Positions 45,349-54,525 of a stretch of 64,000 nt of DNA are shown here, piece by piece. The stretch is from Priestia aryabhattai B8W22. GTDB taxonomy: Bacteria > Bacillota > Bacilli > Bacillales > Bacillaceae_H. The stretch spans positions 1-64,000 of the forward strand of contig NZ_JYOO01000015.1 of assembly GCF_000956595.1 (NCBI RefSeq), in the 5' to 3' direction. Positions within the stretch are counted from its first letter, which is position 1, and each line of letters begins with the position of its first letter. The notes beneath the pieces are model-generated. The model saw only the letters and a list, made by a program, of their open reading frames with translations, was not told the DNA's origin and ran no database searches. The position numbers and the translations under genes are program-made.

Positions 45349-47404
45349 TTACTTTGAAATGTTAATAATATTTGCTTCTTGTTGAGAAACTTGGCCCTGC
45401 TTTAAGATATCAATTTTTTCATCAGCTTGTAAATTCGTGAAAATGATCGGCGTAATCGTCGATGGCGCATTTTCTTTTACAAAGTCTAAATCAATTTTCA
45501 ATAGAGGCTGTCCTTTTTTCACTTCATCGCCTTGGGCAACTAAAGCTTCAAAACCTTCGCCTTTTAAATTAACTGTATCAATACCAACGTGAATTAAAAT
45601 TTCACGTCCAGTCGTTGATTCAATACCTAAAGCATGTTTCGTCGGGAATAAGTTTACTATTTTTCCGTCCACTGGTGCAACTACTGTGCCTGTTTTCGGA
45701 ATAATTGCAAAACCGTCACCCATTAATTTTTGTGAAAATACCTGATCTGGTACTTCCGATAAAGGTACCAATTCTCCCTCAATCGGTGAAACAATATCAT
45801 TACCATTATCGCTTCCTACTTCAGATGTTGCAACAGGTTTTTCAATTGTTTTTGTCTCTTCTTTTGTGACAACCGGTGTTTTGCCATTCATAATGTCTTG
45901 AATTTGACCTTTTAACGTGTCAGATTTTGGACCGAAAATAGCTTGAATATTGTTACCAACTTCAAGAACACCAGCTGCTCCAAGTTTTTTCAAACGGTTT
46001 TTATCAACGTTACCTACATCATCTACTGATACACGCAAACGCGTAATACAAGCATCTAAATGTGTAATGTTTTCTCTACCGCCAAGTGCAGCTAAAATAT
46101 TTGTCGGAAGCTCTGCTGCTTCTACTTTTACATCTTCTTCTCCTTCTTCTTTATCTTCACGACCCGGTGTTTTTAAGTTAAATTTACGGATTGCAAAGCG
46201 GAAACCGAAGTAGTAGATAACTGCTAGAACTAAACCTACTGGAATAACTAGCCACCATGCTGTACGATTTTGCATAACTCCAAATAGAACGTAATCGATA
46301 ACCCCACCCGAGAATGTCATACCGATTTTAACATGTAATAACTGCATAACCATAAATGATAAACCAGCAAATACTGCGTGAATTGCAAATAATACTGGCG
46401 CTACGAATAAGAATGAGAACTCAAGCGGCTCTGTAATACCCGTTAAGAAAGATGTTAAAGCAGCTGAACCCATGATACCAGCCACATTATTTTTTGTTTT
46501 CAGGACGAGCTTCATGATAAATCGCAAGAGCGGCTGCTGGCAATCCGAACATCATGAACGGGAATTTACCAACTTGGAATGTTCCTGCTGTTAAAGGCAC
46601 GCCATCTGCTAATTGAGCAAAGAAAATCTTTTGGTCACCGTGAATATGCTGACCTGCTTTATTAACGTAATCACCAAACTCAAACCAGAACGGAGAGTAG
46701 AAGATGTGATGAAGTCCAAATGGAATTAATGAACGTTCAATCAATCCAAATACAAACGCTGATAAAGTTGGGTTTGCATCAATCATGTTAGTAGAGAAAG
46801 CATTTAATCCACTTTGAATTGGCGGCCAAATGAAAATCATAATAACACCTAAAATAATTGAAAATACCCCAGTAATGATTGGTACAAATCGTTTTCCTGC
46901 AAAGAACCCTAAATAAGATGGTAATTCAATATTGAAATAACGATTATACATGGATGAAGCTAAAATACCTACTATGATACCCCCAAATACACCTGTAGCT
47001 AACGTAGGAATTCCTAAGATGCTAGTGTAAGCTGGATTGGCACCCATTTTGTCAGGATCTAGTTGTCCTGTAGCAACTAAGATTGTGCTCATCGTTTTGT
47101 TCATAATTAAGTAGCCTACGATTGCAGCAATACCTGCTACACCGTCACCACCGGCTAAACCAACGGCAACACCAACGGCAAACAATAGCGATAAGTTGTC
47201 AAATACAATTTGACCCGCTTGCGACAAAACATTTGAAACCAATTGAACCCAGTCTGCACCAAGTGCCGGTACTGCATCCAACAATGTAGGGTTTTGAAGC
47301 GCTGTCCCTACTCCAAGTAAAATCCCTGCTGCCGGTAAAATCGCAACCGGTAACATAAGCGCTTTTCCGACTTTTTGTAATACTCCAAAAAGTTTTTTAA
47401 ACAC
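45349..47404 (-). pseudogene. ptsG: Glucose-specific PTS permease EIICBA, broken by a frameshift
   Basis: Should encode a glucose permease of about 684 residues with domains IIC (about 1-430), IIB (phosphorylated Cys in [11 protein letters not shown]) and IIA (His in [11 protein letters not shown]). Translation from GTG 47404 (AAAGGAGGT upstream) stops after 305 codons at a TAA (46487-46489) directly behind an A6 run on the coding strand (46490-46495). The rest of IIC, IIB and IIA continue in the other frame down to 45349. Removing one base restores [14 protein letters not shown], colinear with B. subtilis PtsG. No ribosome binding site serves the second part. Either a real mutation or a homopolymer sequencing error. 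Confidence 0.9.
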
Positions 47405-47561
47405 GGCGCTTACCTCCTTTTATATATTTAGTGTGCAACAAGCTATTTATTTGATACGTGAATCATTAACGCGCTTTCATAAAACGCTTTCTTTAACTAG
47501 AAAACTCATTACATCTCCTGGTGTCCTGAGGCGAAGCTTTCAATGATTACGCTTTCTTATA

Positions 47562-47643
47562 ACAAAAAAAGGCATGAGGAAAAAGAAACGATAAATGGAT
47601 ACACTCATCCAATTACACATCGCTTCATTTCTCACTCATGCCT
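47562..47643 (-). promoter_or_regulatory. GlcT-type antiterminator/terminator in the ptsG leader
   Basis: The leader between glcT and ptsG has a long terminator: AGGCATGAG (47635-47643 on the minus strand) pairs with CTCATGCCT (47570-47578), followed by T7. An inner imperfect stem (AAGCGAT with ATCGTTT) lies where the RAT antiterminator target is expected. The adjacent GlcT gene supports this reading. Confidence 0.7.
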
Positions 47644-47674
47644 GATCGTATCAGTAACACGTATTGAAATGATT

Positions 47675-48523
47675 TTATAAATCCGTTTTTGTTATAAGTC
47701 GCTGCAGATGCATCGTTAAGTAAACTGCTTCTGCTTCATACACAGGTAAATGTAACGCTTGCTGCATTACTTTTATCACTTTCCAAGACACATTGTAACA
47801 CAGGGGATATTCTTCTTTCAATAGCAAAGCGATTTTTTTTGGCTCTTCTATTTTTTCTCCTGTTTTTACTCGATCAATAGCAAAATGCAAATGACGAATC
47901 AATCTCATATAGTGCACAGATTCTTTATCTACCTGCAGATGAAGCGATTCTTCAATCACATTAATAATTGTTTGAATAAGCTGCGAGTCTTGATTCACTT
48001 CCAGCAGGTTTTTTTCAGTCAGCGCACTATGGATATGAAGCGCAATAAATCCAATCTCTCCTACCGGAAGCTGAACGCCTATTTTGCGACTAATAATTTC
48101 TACTACTTCAGATGCGATCGTATATTCCTCTGGATATAAAGCTTTTGTTTCAAGTAAAAATGGATTTTTAAGTCCCATTCCCTGCTGAAAACGTTTTATC
48201 GCAAACGCAATATGATCCGTCAATGAAATGTGTATATGCTCATTCAAAGGAATATTAACGCGTTTTTGAATGTGCGTTACAATATCATTCATCATTTCAA
48301 TTACATCTTCATCCACCTGAGCTAAAAGCTGCTTGTACTGTTCTTGCTCTTCTTCACTCTTTAACAAAAACATTTTCTCCACGGCTTTTGCATCGATTTC
48401 ATCGCCTTTTTTCTTATTGAACCCTATTCCTTTCCCAATTAGCACAACTTCATCATAGGTAAGGTGTTTAGCAATTAATACGTTATTATTAAGTACCTTT
48501 TCTACAAAAAAGGACTCTTTCAC
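47675..48523 (-). CDS. glcT: Transcription antiterminator GlcT
   Basis: BglG-family antiterminator of 282 residues. An N-terminal RNA-binding domain (VEKVLNNNVLIAKH ... VLIGKGIGFNKK, residues 1-60) is followed by two PTS regulation domains (PRD1 about 65-170, PRD2 about 175-280), each with conserved His (NEHIHISLTDH, FIALHIHSAL, LRLIRHLHFA). It binds the RAT element in the ptsG leader when glucose flows through EII-Glc. GTG start behind GGGGAGTGAAGG. It precedes ptsG on the same strand, as in B. subtilis. With ptsG broken, its phosphorylation control would be altered. Confidence 0.94.
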   Translation of the reverse strand: MKESFFVEKVLNNNVLIAKHLTYDEVVLIGKGIGFNKKKGDEIDAKAVEKMFLLKSEEEQEQYKQLLAQVDEDVIEMMNDIVTHIQKRVNIPLNEHIHISLTDHIAFAIKRFQQGMGLKNPFLLETKALYPEEYTIASEVVEIISRKIGVQLPVGEIGFIALHIHSALTEKNLLEVNQDSQLIQTIINVIEESLHLQVDKESVHYMRLIRHLHFAIDRVKTGEKIEEPKKIALLLKEEYPLCYNVSWKVIKVMQQALHLPVYEAEAVYLTMHLQRLITKTDL

Positions 48524-48654
48524 GAATCCTTCACTCCCCTGTTTCGGCTTTCTATTATTTGCTTTCCTATCTTACAAATAATACGCATAACCGTCAATTC
48601 ATTTTTCTTTGTTTCAAACATTATTGAACTAAACTATTTGAGTTACGTATTATC

Positions 48655-49527
48655 TTAGTAGTTCTTCGCTGGAAACGCAATGTCTTTTTTACTCGTGCCA
48701 TAACAATTTTTCATAATAAAATGTTGAAGCATAACGCTCAGAATGAATATACCCGCTTGTAAAAGCGTAAAAAAAACAAGTGAAGTGGTAATAGATACCA
48801 GCAAAACCCCATAGTGAATCAGCAAAATATCTACTATACGCAGCCCTGCTATAATCATTCCAGCTCCAATAAAAAATTCGTTGACTACACTCCAAACAAG
48901 GAGAATTGTAACTATACAAACATAAATCATTGTTGCGTTTACGGAATCATGAGTAGCCGATGCAAACCATCCCGTATAAAACCAATTATTATGAAAATAT
49001 GCTAACAGCATAAACATAATAGTAGAAGTAATGGCGAGCATTCCGAGAAAAAATGTAGCGTAATGCACAAATGTCATGTAACGTTCTGTTAGCCATACAT
49101 ACCAAATCTTTGAAATACTAAAGCCGATGGTCATTAAAACGCCTGTATAAATTGTTTTCCACCAGTGATGTGTATAAATATCCCAGTGTAAAAATAATTC
49201 TTCAATCCCCATAAACATAGCTGAAATGATTAAAATATAGCGAAATTTTAATTGATAAGCAGCTACCACCGTAGCCATGATTGGAAAAGCAAACGTTTGA
49301 GAAGTTAAGGACCCAAACAAATTATCAAAATATTCATTGGTCATAAAATCAGGATCGTACTCGTAACTTTCAAACAGCACAAATACAACATACTCTAGTA
49401 CATAAGCCATTCCAATGATAAAAAAAAGCAAAACGACTAGCTTTTTATCCTTTTTACGTATGAATACTGCAAGCAAAACGGCTGTGCTAATAATAATCAA
49501 TGCAAAAAAAGCAGTATAATGAGGCAT
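48655..49527 (-). CDS. Multi-pass membrane protein, unknown function
   Basis: A 290-residue integral membrane protein with about eight hydrophobic helices and few long loops. A His/Trp-rich loop (WDIYTHHWWK) lies near residue 118 between helices. I recognise no family. GGGAG precedes the ATG. It is single-gene, between glcT and repeat copy B. Confidence 0.75.
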   Translation of the reverse strand: MPHYTAFFALIIISTAVLLAVFIRKKDKKLVVLLFFIIGMAYVLEYVVFVLFESYEYDPDFMTNEYFDNLFGSLTSQTFAFPIMATVVAAYQLKFRYILIISAMFMGIEELFLHWDIYTHHWWKTIYTGVLMTIGFSISKIWYVWLTERYMTFVHYATFFLGMLAITSTIMFMLLAYFHNNWFYTGWFASATHDSVNATMIYVCIVTILLVWSVVNEFFIGAGMIIAGLRIVDILLIHYGVLLVSITTSLVFFTLLQAGIFILSVMLQHFIMKNCYGTSKKDIAFPAKNY

Positions 49528-49604
49528 AGACGTCTCCCTTTTACGACCTAATTATTACTTAGAGTAAGACGTTTTAGCCAAATTATACATGGCTAACTTC
49601 TATT

Positions 49605-49930
49605 CAAAAGAGATTGAGACATACTACATCAATCCAATCTAAAGACGAACAAACGGGAGACATGAGATAGTATGGATCGCTTGCTGCACTGCAGTTGATT
49701 TCTGCGCAAGTCTTCGCTTTCCGCAGGCGGACGCCGAGCCTCCTCGTCGCTTACGCTTCTGCGAGGTCACACTTCTTCCGCTTTTCCCTCAGGAGTCTTT
49801 GCCTTACCCTTTAATCTACAGTTAGAAGCCACTATATACATGAAACCTACGTTCACCCTACTAATGAAAAAATCCGAACGATTCATCGTTCGGATCTTCC
49901 AACTAACATACTTTTGTTTTAGCCTCTTTT
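49605..49930. repeat. Full-length interspersed repeat, copy B
   Basis: About 325 bp, same order as copy A: left end with ATCCAATCTAAAGACGAAC, GC-rich core (49690-49805) containing CTTCGCTTTCCGC, GAGCCTCCTCGTCGCTT and CAGGAGTCTTTG, then GAAACCTACGTTCACC, a hairpin AATCCGAACGATTCATCGTTCGGAT and a tail ACTTTTGTTTTAGCCTC. It fills the gap between the membrane protein and ribH. Its hairpin may also terminate ribH. Confidence 0.8.
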
Positions 49931-49965
49931 AACTCTTCAACTCACAAAAAATGGAATGGTATCTA

Positions 49966-50436
49966 TTATCCTTCAATCATTTTTGAAAGGTTAGCCATTT
50001 CGATAGCTGATGCTGCAGCTTCCCATCCTTTATTTCCTGCTTTTGTTCCTGCACGTTCAATTGCTTGCTCAATTGTTTCAGTTGTTAATACACCAAAGAT
50101 AATTGGCACGCCTGTTTGTAAGCTTTGAGATGCAACGCCTTTTGCCACTTCATTACATACAAAATCGAAGTGTGGAGTAGCTCCTCGAATAACCGTTCCT
50201 AGCGTAATAACCGCATCATATTTTTTAGATTCAGCTAATTTTTTAGCGATTAATGGAATTTCATAAGCGCCCGGCACCCAAGCCACGTCTACATCTTCAT
50301 CAGCTACACCGTGACGTTTGAGCGCATCTTCTGCTCCACTAAGTAAACGGCCTGTAATAAATTCATTAAAACGCCCTACCACGATTCCGATTTTTAATCC
50401 TGTGCCTACTAAATTTCCTTCATATAAATGATTCAT
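49966..50436 (-). CDS. ribH: Lumazine synthase (riboflavin synthase beta)
   Basis: A 156-residue 6,7-dimethyl-8-ribityllumazine synthase, which condenses 5-amino-6-ribitylaminouracil with dihydroxybutanone phosphate. Substrate motifs are [32 protein letters not shown] (catalytic His) and [12 protein letters not shown]. It assembles as an icosahedral shell in Bacillus. Last gene of the ribE-ribBA-ribH operon under FMN riboswitch control. GGAGGAACAAGAG precedes the ATG. Confidence 0.96.
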   Translation of the reverse strand: MNHLYEGNLVGTGLKIGIVVGRFNEFITGRLLSGAEDALKRHGVADEDVDVAWVPGAYEIPLIAKKLAESKKYDAVITLGTVIRGATPHFDFVCNEVAKGVASQSLQTGVPIIFGVLTTETIEQAIERAGTKAGNKGWEAAASAIEMANLSKMIEG

Positions 50437-50527
50437 CTCTTGTTCCTCCTGCTAGTAGTAATATATAGTTATTTACATTTCTTTTCATGAATTAGCTTCA
50501 TTTGTTATAAAGAAAAAAAGTGTAAAC

Positions 50528-51721
50528 TTATAAATGTAATAAATGACCTAGTTTTTTAGCTTTTGTATCTAAGTATTTTTTATTGGCATCCACTGCCGGC
50601 ATTTGAAGAGGCACTCGCTCTACCACTTCAAGATCGTAGCCTTTTAGCCCAGTAATTTTACGAGGATTGTTCGTTAAAAGCTTCATTTGTTTGACTCCAA
50701 GGTCTTTTAAGATTTGAGCACCGATTCCATACTCTCGTAAATCCGCAGCAAACCCGAGCTTTTCATTCGCTTCTACGGTATCGTATCCTTCTTCCTGCAG
50801 CTTATAAGCTCTTAGCTTATTTAACAAGCCAATGCCTCTGCCCTCTTGACGCATATACAGCAGAATGCCGCGTCCTTCTTCTTCAATTTGCGTAAGAGCC
50901 GCGTGAAGCTGAGGACCGCAGTCACAGCGCTCAGAGCCAAACACATCTCCAGTCAAACACTCGGAGTGAACGCGAACGAGAACGGGGCTATTATGATCAA
51001 TATCACCTTTGATAAGAGCCACATGTTCTTTATTATCAAGTTTATTTGTATATCCTACAGCCTTAAAATCACCAAATGCCGTAGGTAAGCTCACTTCTAT
51101 TTCACGGCTAATCAGCTGGTCATGTTTGCGGCGGTAGGCAATCAAATCTTTTATTGTGATCATTTTTAAATCAAATTGCTCTGCAATCTTTGTTAAATCC
51201 GGTACGCGTGCCATTGTTCCATCTTCATTCATGATTTCACAAATAACACCCGCAGGTTTCCCTCCTGCTAACACTGCTAAATCAACAGCAGCCTCTGTAT
51301 GACCCGCACGCTGCAGAACGCCCCCGTCTTTTGCAATCAATGGGAAAATATGTCCTGGGCGTTGAAAATCACTTGCTACCGTTGCTTCATTTACAAGAGC
51401 CATAACGGTAGCAGAGCGTTCGTATGCACTGATACCTGTTGTACTTGAAATATGATCAATACTTACTGTAAATGCTGTTCCATGTACATCCGTGTTGTTC
51501 GCTACCATCGGGTGAAGATTCAATTTATGCGCAATTTCTTCATTAACAGGTGTACAAATTAATCCTCTTCCATGAGTAGCCATAAAGTTAATAACCTCAG
51601 GCGTCGTTTTTTCGGCTAATGCAATAAAATCTCCTTCGTTTTCTCGATCTTCATCATCGCATACAATAACCACTTTTCCCTTTTTTAACTCTTCAATGGC
51701 TTCTTCTACTTTATGAAACAT
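50528..51721 (-). CDS. ribBA: Bifunctional DHBP synthase / GTP cyclohydrolase II
   Basis: A 397-residue fusion. The N-terminal RibB domain (about 1-200) makes 3,4-dihydroxy-2-butanone 4-phosphate, with [11 protein letters not shown] and RPGHIFPL motifs. The C-terminal RibA domain opens GTP, with the zinc Cys cluster [17 protein letters not shown] and REGRGIGL. The frame opens 11 codons upstream inside ribE, but GAGGTGAAAG fixes ATG 51721, which gives the B. subtilis length. Together the two domains supply both riboflavin precursors. Confidence 0.96.
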   Translation of the reverse strand: MFHKVEEAIEELKKGKVVIVCDDEDRENEGDFIALAEKTTPEVINFMATHGRGLICTPVNEEIAHKLNLHPMVANNTDVHGTAFTVSIDHISSTTGISAYERSATVMALVNEATVASDFQRPGHIFPLIAKDGGVLQRAGHTEAAVDLAVLAGGKPAGVICEIMNEDGTMARVPDLTKIAEQFDLKMITIKDLIAYRRKHDQLISREIEVSLPTAFGDFKAVGYTNKLDNKEHVALIKGDIDHNSPVLVRVHSECLTGDVFGSERCDCGPQLHAALTQIEEEGRGILLYMRQEGRGIGLLNKLRAYKLQEEGYDTVEANEKLGFAADLREYGIGAQILKDLGVKQMKLLTNNPRKITGLKGYDLEVVERVPLQMPAVDANKKYLDTKAKKLGHLLHL

Positions 51722-51737
51722 CTCTTTCACCTCACTG

Positions 51738-52397
51738 TTAATTTGTAAAACCATGCTGTTGCAATAAATCTTTCATATTACCTGAACGATTCGAGGCGCC
51801 GGGAGTTGACTTATTCGTCATCATCTGATGCATATATTTAGCTAGCATATCGCATTCAATATTCACCTTGTCTCCTCGCTGTTTGTCTCCTACTACCGTG
51901 TGAAGCACCGTATGAGGAATAAGAGAAATAGTAAATGATTGGTTGCTGACATCAAAAATAGTAAGACTTGTTCCATCTACAGAAACAGATCCTTTTAACA
52001 TCATAAATTCACGAAGTTCAGGGTCAACTTGAATTTCGTAATAAAAGGCATTTCCTTTACGTGTTTTGCTTACAATGGTTCCAATTCCATCAACGTGTCC
52101 GCTAACGAAATGCCCCCCAAACCGGCCATTTGCAGCCATCGCCCGTTCTAAGTTAACACGTGATCCAACGGTTAGAAGCTGAAGGGTACTTGCTTTAATC
52201 GTCTCCGGCATGACGTCGACCGTAAATTCATTTTCAGAGTAAGCCGTTACGGTTAAACAAACGCCGTTAACTGAAATACTGTCCCCTAAGTTCACATCTT
52301 CTAACACGGTCTTCGCATCAATCGTAAGAACGATTGCTTCTGTAGCCTTTTGAATACGTTTTATCTTCCCAATTTCTTCAATAATACCTGTGAACAT
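51738..52397 (-). CDS. ribE: Riboflavin synthase (alpha)
   Basis: A 219-residue riboflavin synthase that dismutates two lumazines to riboflavin. It has the typical two beta-barrel lumazine-binding halves ([10 protein letters not shown] start; VNGVCLTV and VDGTSLTIF as the paired cores) and a C-terminal helix. The frame opens at a GTG three codons earlier that is part of AGGTGAAG, the ribosome binding site, so I start at ATG 52397. It is the first gene of the operon here, because the usual leading gene ribD is absent. The stop of ribE lies beyond the ribBA start (51721), leaving a 16-base gap. Confidence 0.94.
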   Translation of the reverse strand: MFTGIIEEIGKIKRIQKATEAIVLTIDAKTVLEDVNLGDSISVNGVCLTVTAYSENEFTVDVMPETIKASTLQLLTVGSRVNLERAMAANGRFGGHFVSGHVDGIGTIVSKTRKGNAFYYEIQVDPELREFMMLKGSVSVDGTSLTIFDVSNQSFTISLIPHTVLHTVVGDKQRGDKVNIECDMLAKYMHQMMTNKSTPGASNRSGNMKDLLQQHGFTN

Positions 52398-52494
52398 TTT
52401 CTTCACCTGCTTTGGCGCTATTCCAACTTCTTATGCCGTTTTGAAATAGCAGCTGCTTTTTTTTCATATTTATCTTTCCCCCAACCACTGAAAA

Positions 52495-52530
52495 TAAAAA
52501 AGCCCCTTGAACAAATGTCCAAGGGGTCGG
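52495..52530 (-). terminator. Attenuator terminator of the FMN riboswitch
   Basis: CCCCTTG / CAAGGGG stem followed on the minus strand by T6, between the aptamer and ribE. It is the expected expression platform. The region 52398-52677 otherwise encodes nothing; a frame crossing it spans the terminator. Confidence 0.8.
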
Positions 52531-52677
52531 CTGAGCTGAATCAGTTTTATCTATGCAAAATTCCGCTAATTGTATACGAAATAAACAGTTATGTTTTGTG
52601 TATGAAAACAAGGGTAGCTTTAAAAAAGGCAAACCTGTCCCTTATTAATACAACACAAAAAAACAACTGTGCTTCCT

Positions 52678-52824
52678 GATCCTTCTCCCATCCAGACTTT
52701 TACTGTCGGCTCTAGATTTTAACTAGATCCACCGCTAACATACATCGTATGAAAACGGGTCACGGGCTTAAAAGCATACGCTTTATCACCGCCGGTTGGG
52801 ACTTACACCCGACCCCGAAGGATA
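52678..52824 (-). promoter_or_regulatory. FMN riboswitch (RFN element)
   Basis: The conserved blocks of the RFN aptamer are readable on the minus strand in order: ATCCTTCGGGGTCGGGTG, AACCGGCGGT, AGCCCGTGACC, GGTGGATCTAGTTAAAATC, GAGCCGACAGT, AAGTCTGGATGGGAGAAGGAT. High FMN should turn off ribE-ribBA-ribH by forming the downstream terminator. Confidence 0.96.
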
Positions 52825-52858
52825 ATATATTCGACTGCTATAGTCTTATTTGTTTTAC

Positions 52859-52887
52859 ATTATAGCAAAGTAAAATCGACTTGTCAC
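52859..52887 (-). promoter_or_regulatory. Sigma-A promoter of the rib operon
   Basis: Minus strand GTGACA (52882-52887), 17-base spacer, perfect TATAAT (52859-52864), just upstream of the FMN aptamer. Confidence 0.8.
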
Positions 52888-52933
52888 ATCATTTAACTTC
52901 GTTTTTTCACATCTGTTCTTTAAAATCCAGCTT

Positions 52934-53968
52934 TTAGCTTATTTTTTCTTTTTTAATACATAGCATCCATACAAAAGCTAGTCCAATATAGCCAAATATT
53001 GGATACAGAAGCCCAAGAAGCTGGGCATATCCGAATTGTCCAATAATAAAGCAAGCCAAGATAATAAACGCAAAAGCTTGTTTATCATTCAAGGGAAGAA
53101 AGGACTGAAGCTGCTTAGCGATTCCAAATACATTTCCAATCAATGTAGTAAAAATCTCGCCTAACACAACTACCGTAAATAAAACATTCACCCACGCTGA
53201 GATATTTTTAACAACGGCACTCATCGGAATATCAAGTTGAAATGAATAAGGCAAATTGGAAAGGGCAAGATGAGTAGAAACAAGCATAAACGTAAGTACG
53301 CATCCTCCTATTACGGCCCCTTTTTTAATCACGCTCCTATCTTTCACGGAACTTCCTAATGGAACCAAAACGGCCTGAGCCAAAGCTAGATTTAGGGAAA
53401 TGTATAAAAAGGGACTAACCGCCCACTTCCACTGTGTGACGAGCGTTAAATCCGGCTTCGTTTGAATCAGTGAGAAATAGCTGATATTTGGCACAAAAAT
53501 GATAAAAGCAAATGAAAGCATCATCGGGACAACAAGAGAATTAACCATTAAAATACCGTTAATTCCCCTTGCGATAAATATATAAGTTAAAACAATTGTA
53601 AAAATCATCCCAACAGGAGGCCACAGCCCGAACTGTTCCTTTCCTATTGCCCCCGTACTCGCTAGCATGACTGAGGTTACTCCAAATAAAATGACAATCA
53701 TTACACCGTTTACAACTTTTCCAAGCACATCACCAAATAAATATGTATTAAGCTGCTGATAAGAAGAAGCCCCAATTGCATGTGAAAGCAGCATCATTTT
53801 CGAACCTAGCCAAATAAAAAACAAACCGCTGACCAAAATTCCAACCATTCCAAGTTCCCCGTACTGTGTAAAAAATTGAACGATTTCCTTGCCTGTTGCA
53901 AAACCGGCTCCTACAACGGTGCCTACATACGTAGCAGCAACCTGCAGCGTGAGTTTCCACCTTTTCAT
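52934..53968 (-). CDS. ykvI: YkvI-family membrane protein
   Basis: A 344-residue transporter-like membrane protein with about ten hydrophobic helices, related to B. subtilis YkvI. The first helix carries ATYVGTVVGAGFATGKE, a Gly-rich unwound-helix pattern like that of LeuT-fold transporters (APC superfamily). Substrate unknown. Three ATGs lie at the start; 53968, nine bases after GAAGGG, gives MKRWKLTLQ. Same strand as the rib operon but with its own region upstream. Its 3' end lies about 50 bases from the rib promoter, and no good terminator is visible. Confidence 0.85.
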   Translation of the reverse strand: MKRWKLTLQVAATYVGTVVGAGFATGKEIVQFFTQYGELGMVGILVSGLFFIWLGSKMMLLSHAIGASSYQQLNTYLFGDVLGKVVNGVMIVILFGVTSVMLASTGAIGKEQFGLWPPVGMIFTIVLTYIFIARGINGILMVNSLVVPMMLSFAFIIFVPNISYFSLIQTKPDLTLVTQWKWAVSPFLYISLNLALAQAVLVPLGSSVKDRSVIKKGAVIGGCVLTFMLVSTHLALSNLPYSFQLDIPMSAVVKNISAWVNVLFTVVVLGEIFTTLIGNVFGIAKQLQSFLPLNDKQAFAFIILACFIIGQFGYAQLLGLLYPIFGYIGLAFVWMLCIKKEKIS

Positions 53969-54230
53969 GCCCATCACCCTTCTACCCTTCATAGTTCACT
54001 ATATGTAGAAGCGATAAAAAAAAGACGAGCCTTTTTACGTGTAAATCGACGCATCTCCCAGCGCTGGTGCCTTTTCGTTTATTTTTATTTTTCATTTTCT
54101 TTTTGTATTTCTCACAAAAAACTCCTTAACCCCTAACATAACAGTCATTTTCAAACAAAATATACGGATATTTTCCCTTTAGCTTTTAAATTTTCCTCAA
54201 TATTTGCTGGAAATTCACAATTTACTGTTG

Positions 54231-54236
54231 TATAAT
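54231..54236 (+). promoter_or_regulatory. Possible -10 box of the yitJ-metH transcript
   Basis: TATAAT about 77 bases before the SAM riboswitch; no good -35 is seen at the right distance. The remaining 53969-54312 stretch shows no gene. Confidence 0.35.
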
Positions 54237-54312
54237 TTCTAAAAATCAGATAAATTATTAAATAAGTATTCTTTCTATTTAAAAAAATATGTTTCAATTA
54301 TATACAATTGAT

Positions 54313-54418
54313 TCTTATCATGAGAGGTGGAGGGACTGGCCCTTTGAAACCTCAGCAACCAGTCGTTAGAGACATGGTGCTAAATCCAGCAAGCAATTTA
54401 TTGCTTGGAAGATAAGAA
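54313..54418 (+). promoter_or_regulatory. SAM riboswitch (S-box)
   Basis: Canonical SAM-I aptamer: closing stem TTCTTATC / GATAAGAA, GAGAGGTGGAGGGA, CCTTTGAAACCTCAGCAACC and GGTGCTAAATCCAGCAAGC followed by a P4 hairpin. It precedes yitJ-metH and should shut off transcription when SAM is plentiful. Confidence 0.97.
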
Positions 54419-54423
54419 GGCGA

Positions 54424-54456
54424 AAAAAGTCTTCTTCTTAAGAAGACTTTTTCTAT
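54424..54456 (+). terminator. Riboswitch-controlled terminator
   Basis: AAAGTCTTCTT / AAGAAGACTTT stem followed by T-rich sequence directly after the SAM aptamer. Its 5' half can also pair with aptamer sequence, as expected for an antiterminator. Confidence 0.9.
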
Positions 54457-54525
54457 TTTATCGGCATATTGCATAAAACGAATCACTCGTGAAATAGAAG
54501 CGGAACAATTTAAGGAGGTTTTGAC

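Noticed and set aside
46487-46495. Programmed ribosomal frameshift in ptsG
   Set aside because: The restored frame would need +1 slipping at AAA-TAA, or -2, without a known slippery heptamer or stimulator. PTS permeases are not known to use this. Mutation or sequencing error is simpler.
47459-47495. CcpA cre site in the ptsG leader (TGAAAGCGCGTTAA)
   Set aside because: Two mismatches at conserved positions and located downstream of the leader terminator; not strong enough to call.
52378-52632. 84-codon frame in the rib leader, considered as a ribD remnant
   Set aside because: It spans the riboswitch terminator, overlaps the ribE start and shows no deaminase motif.
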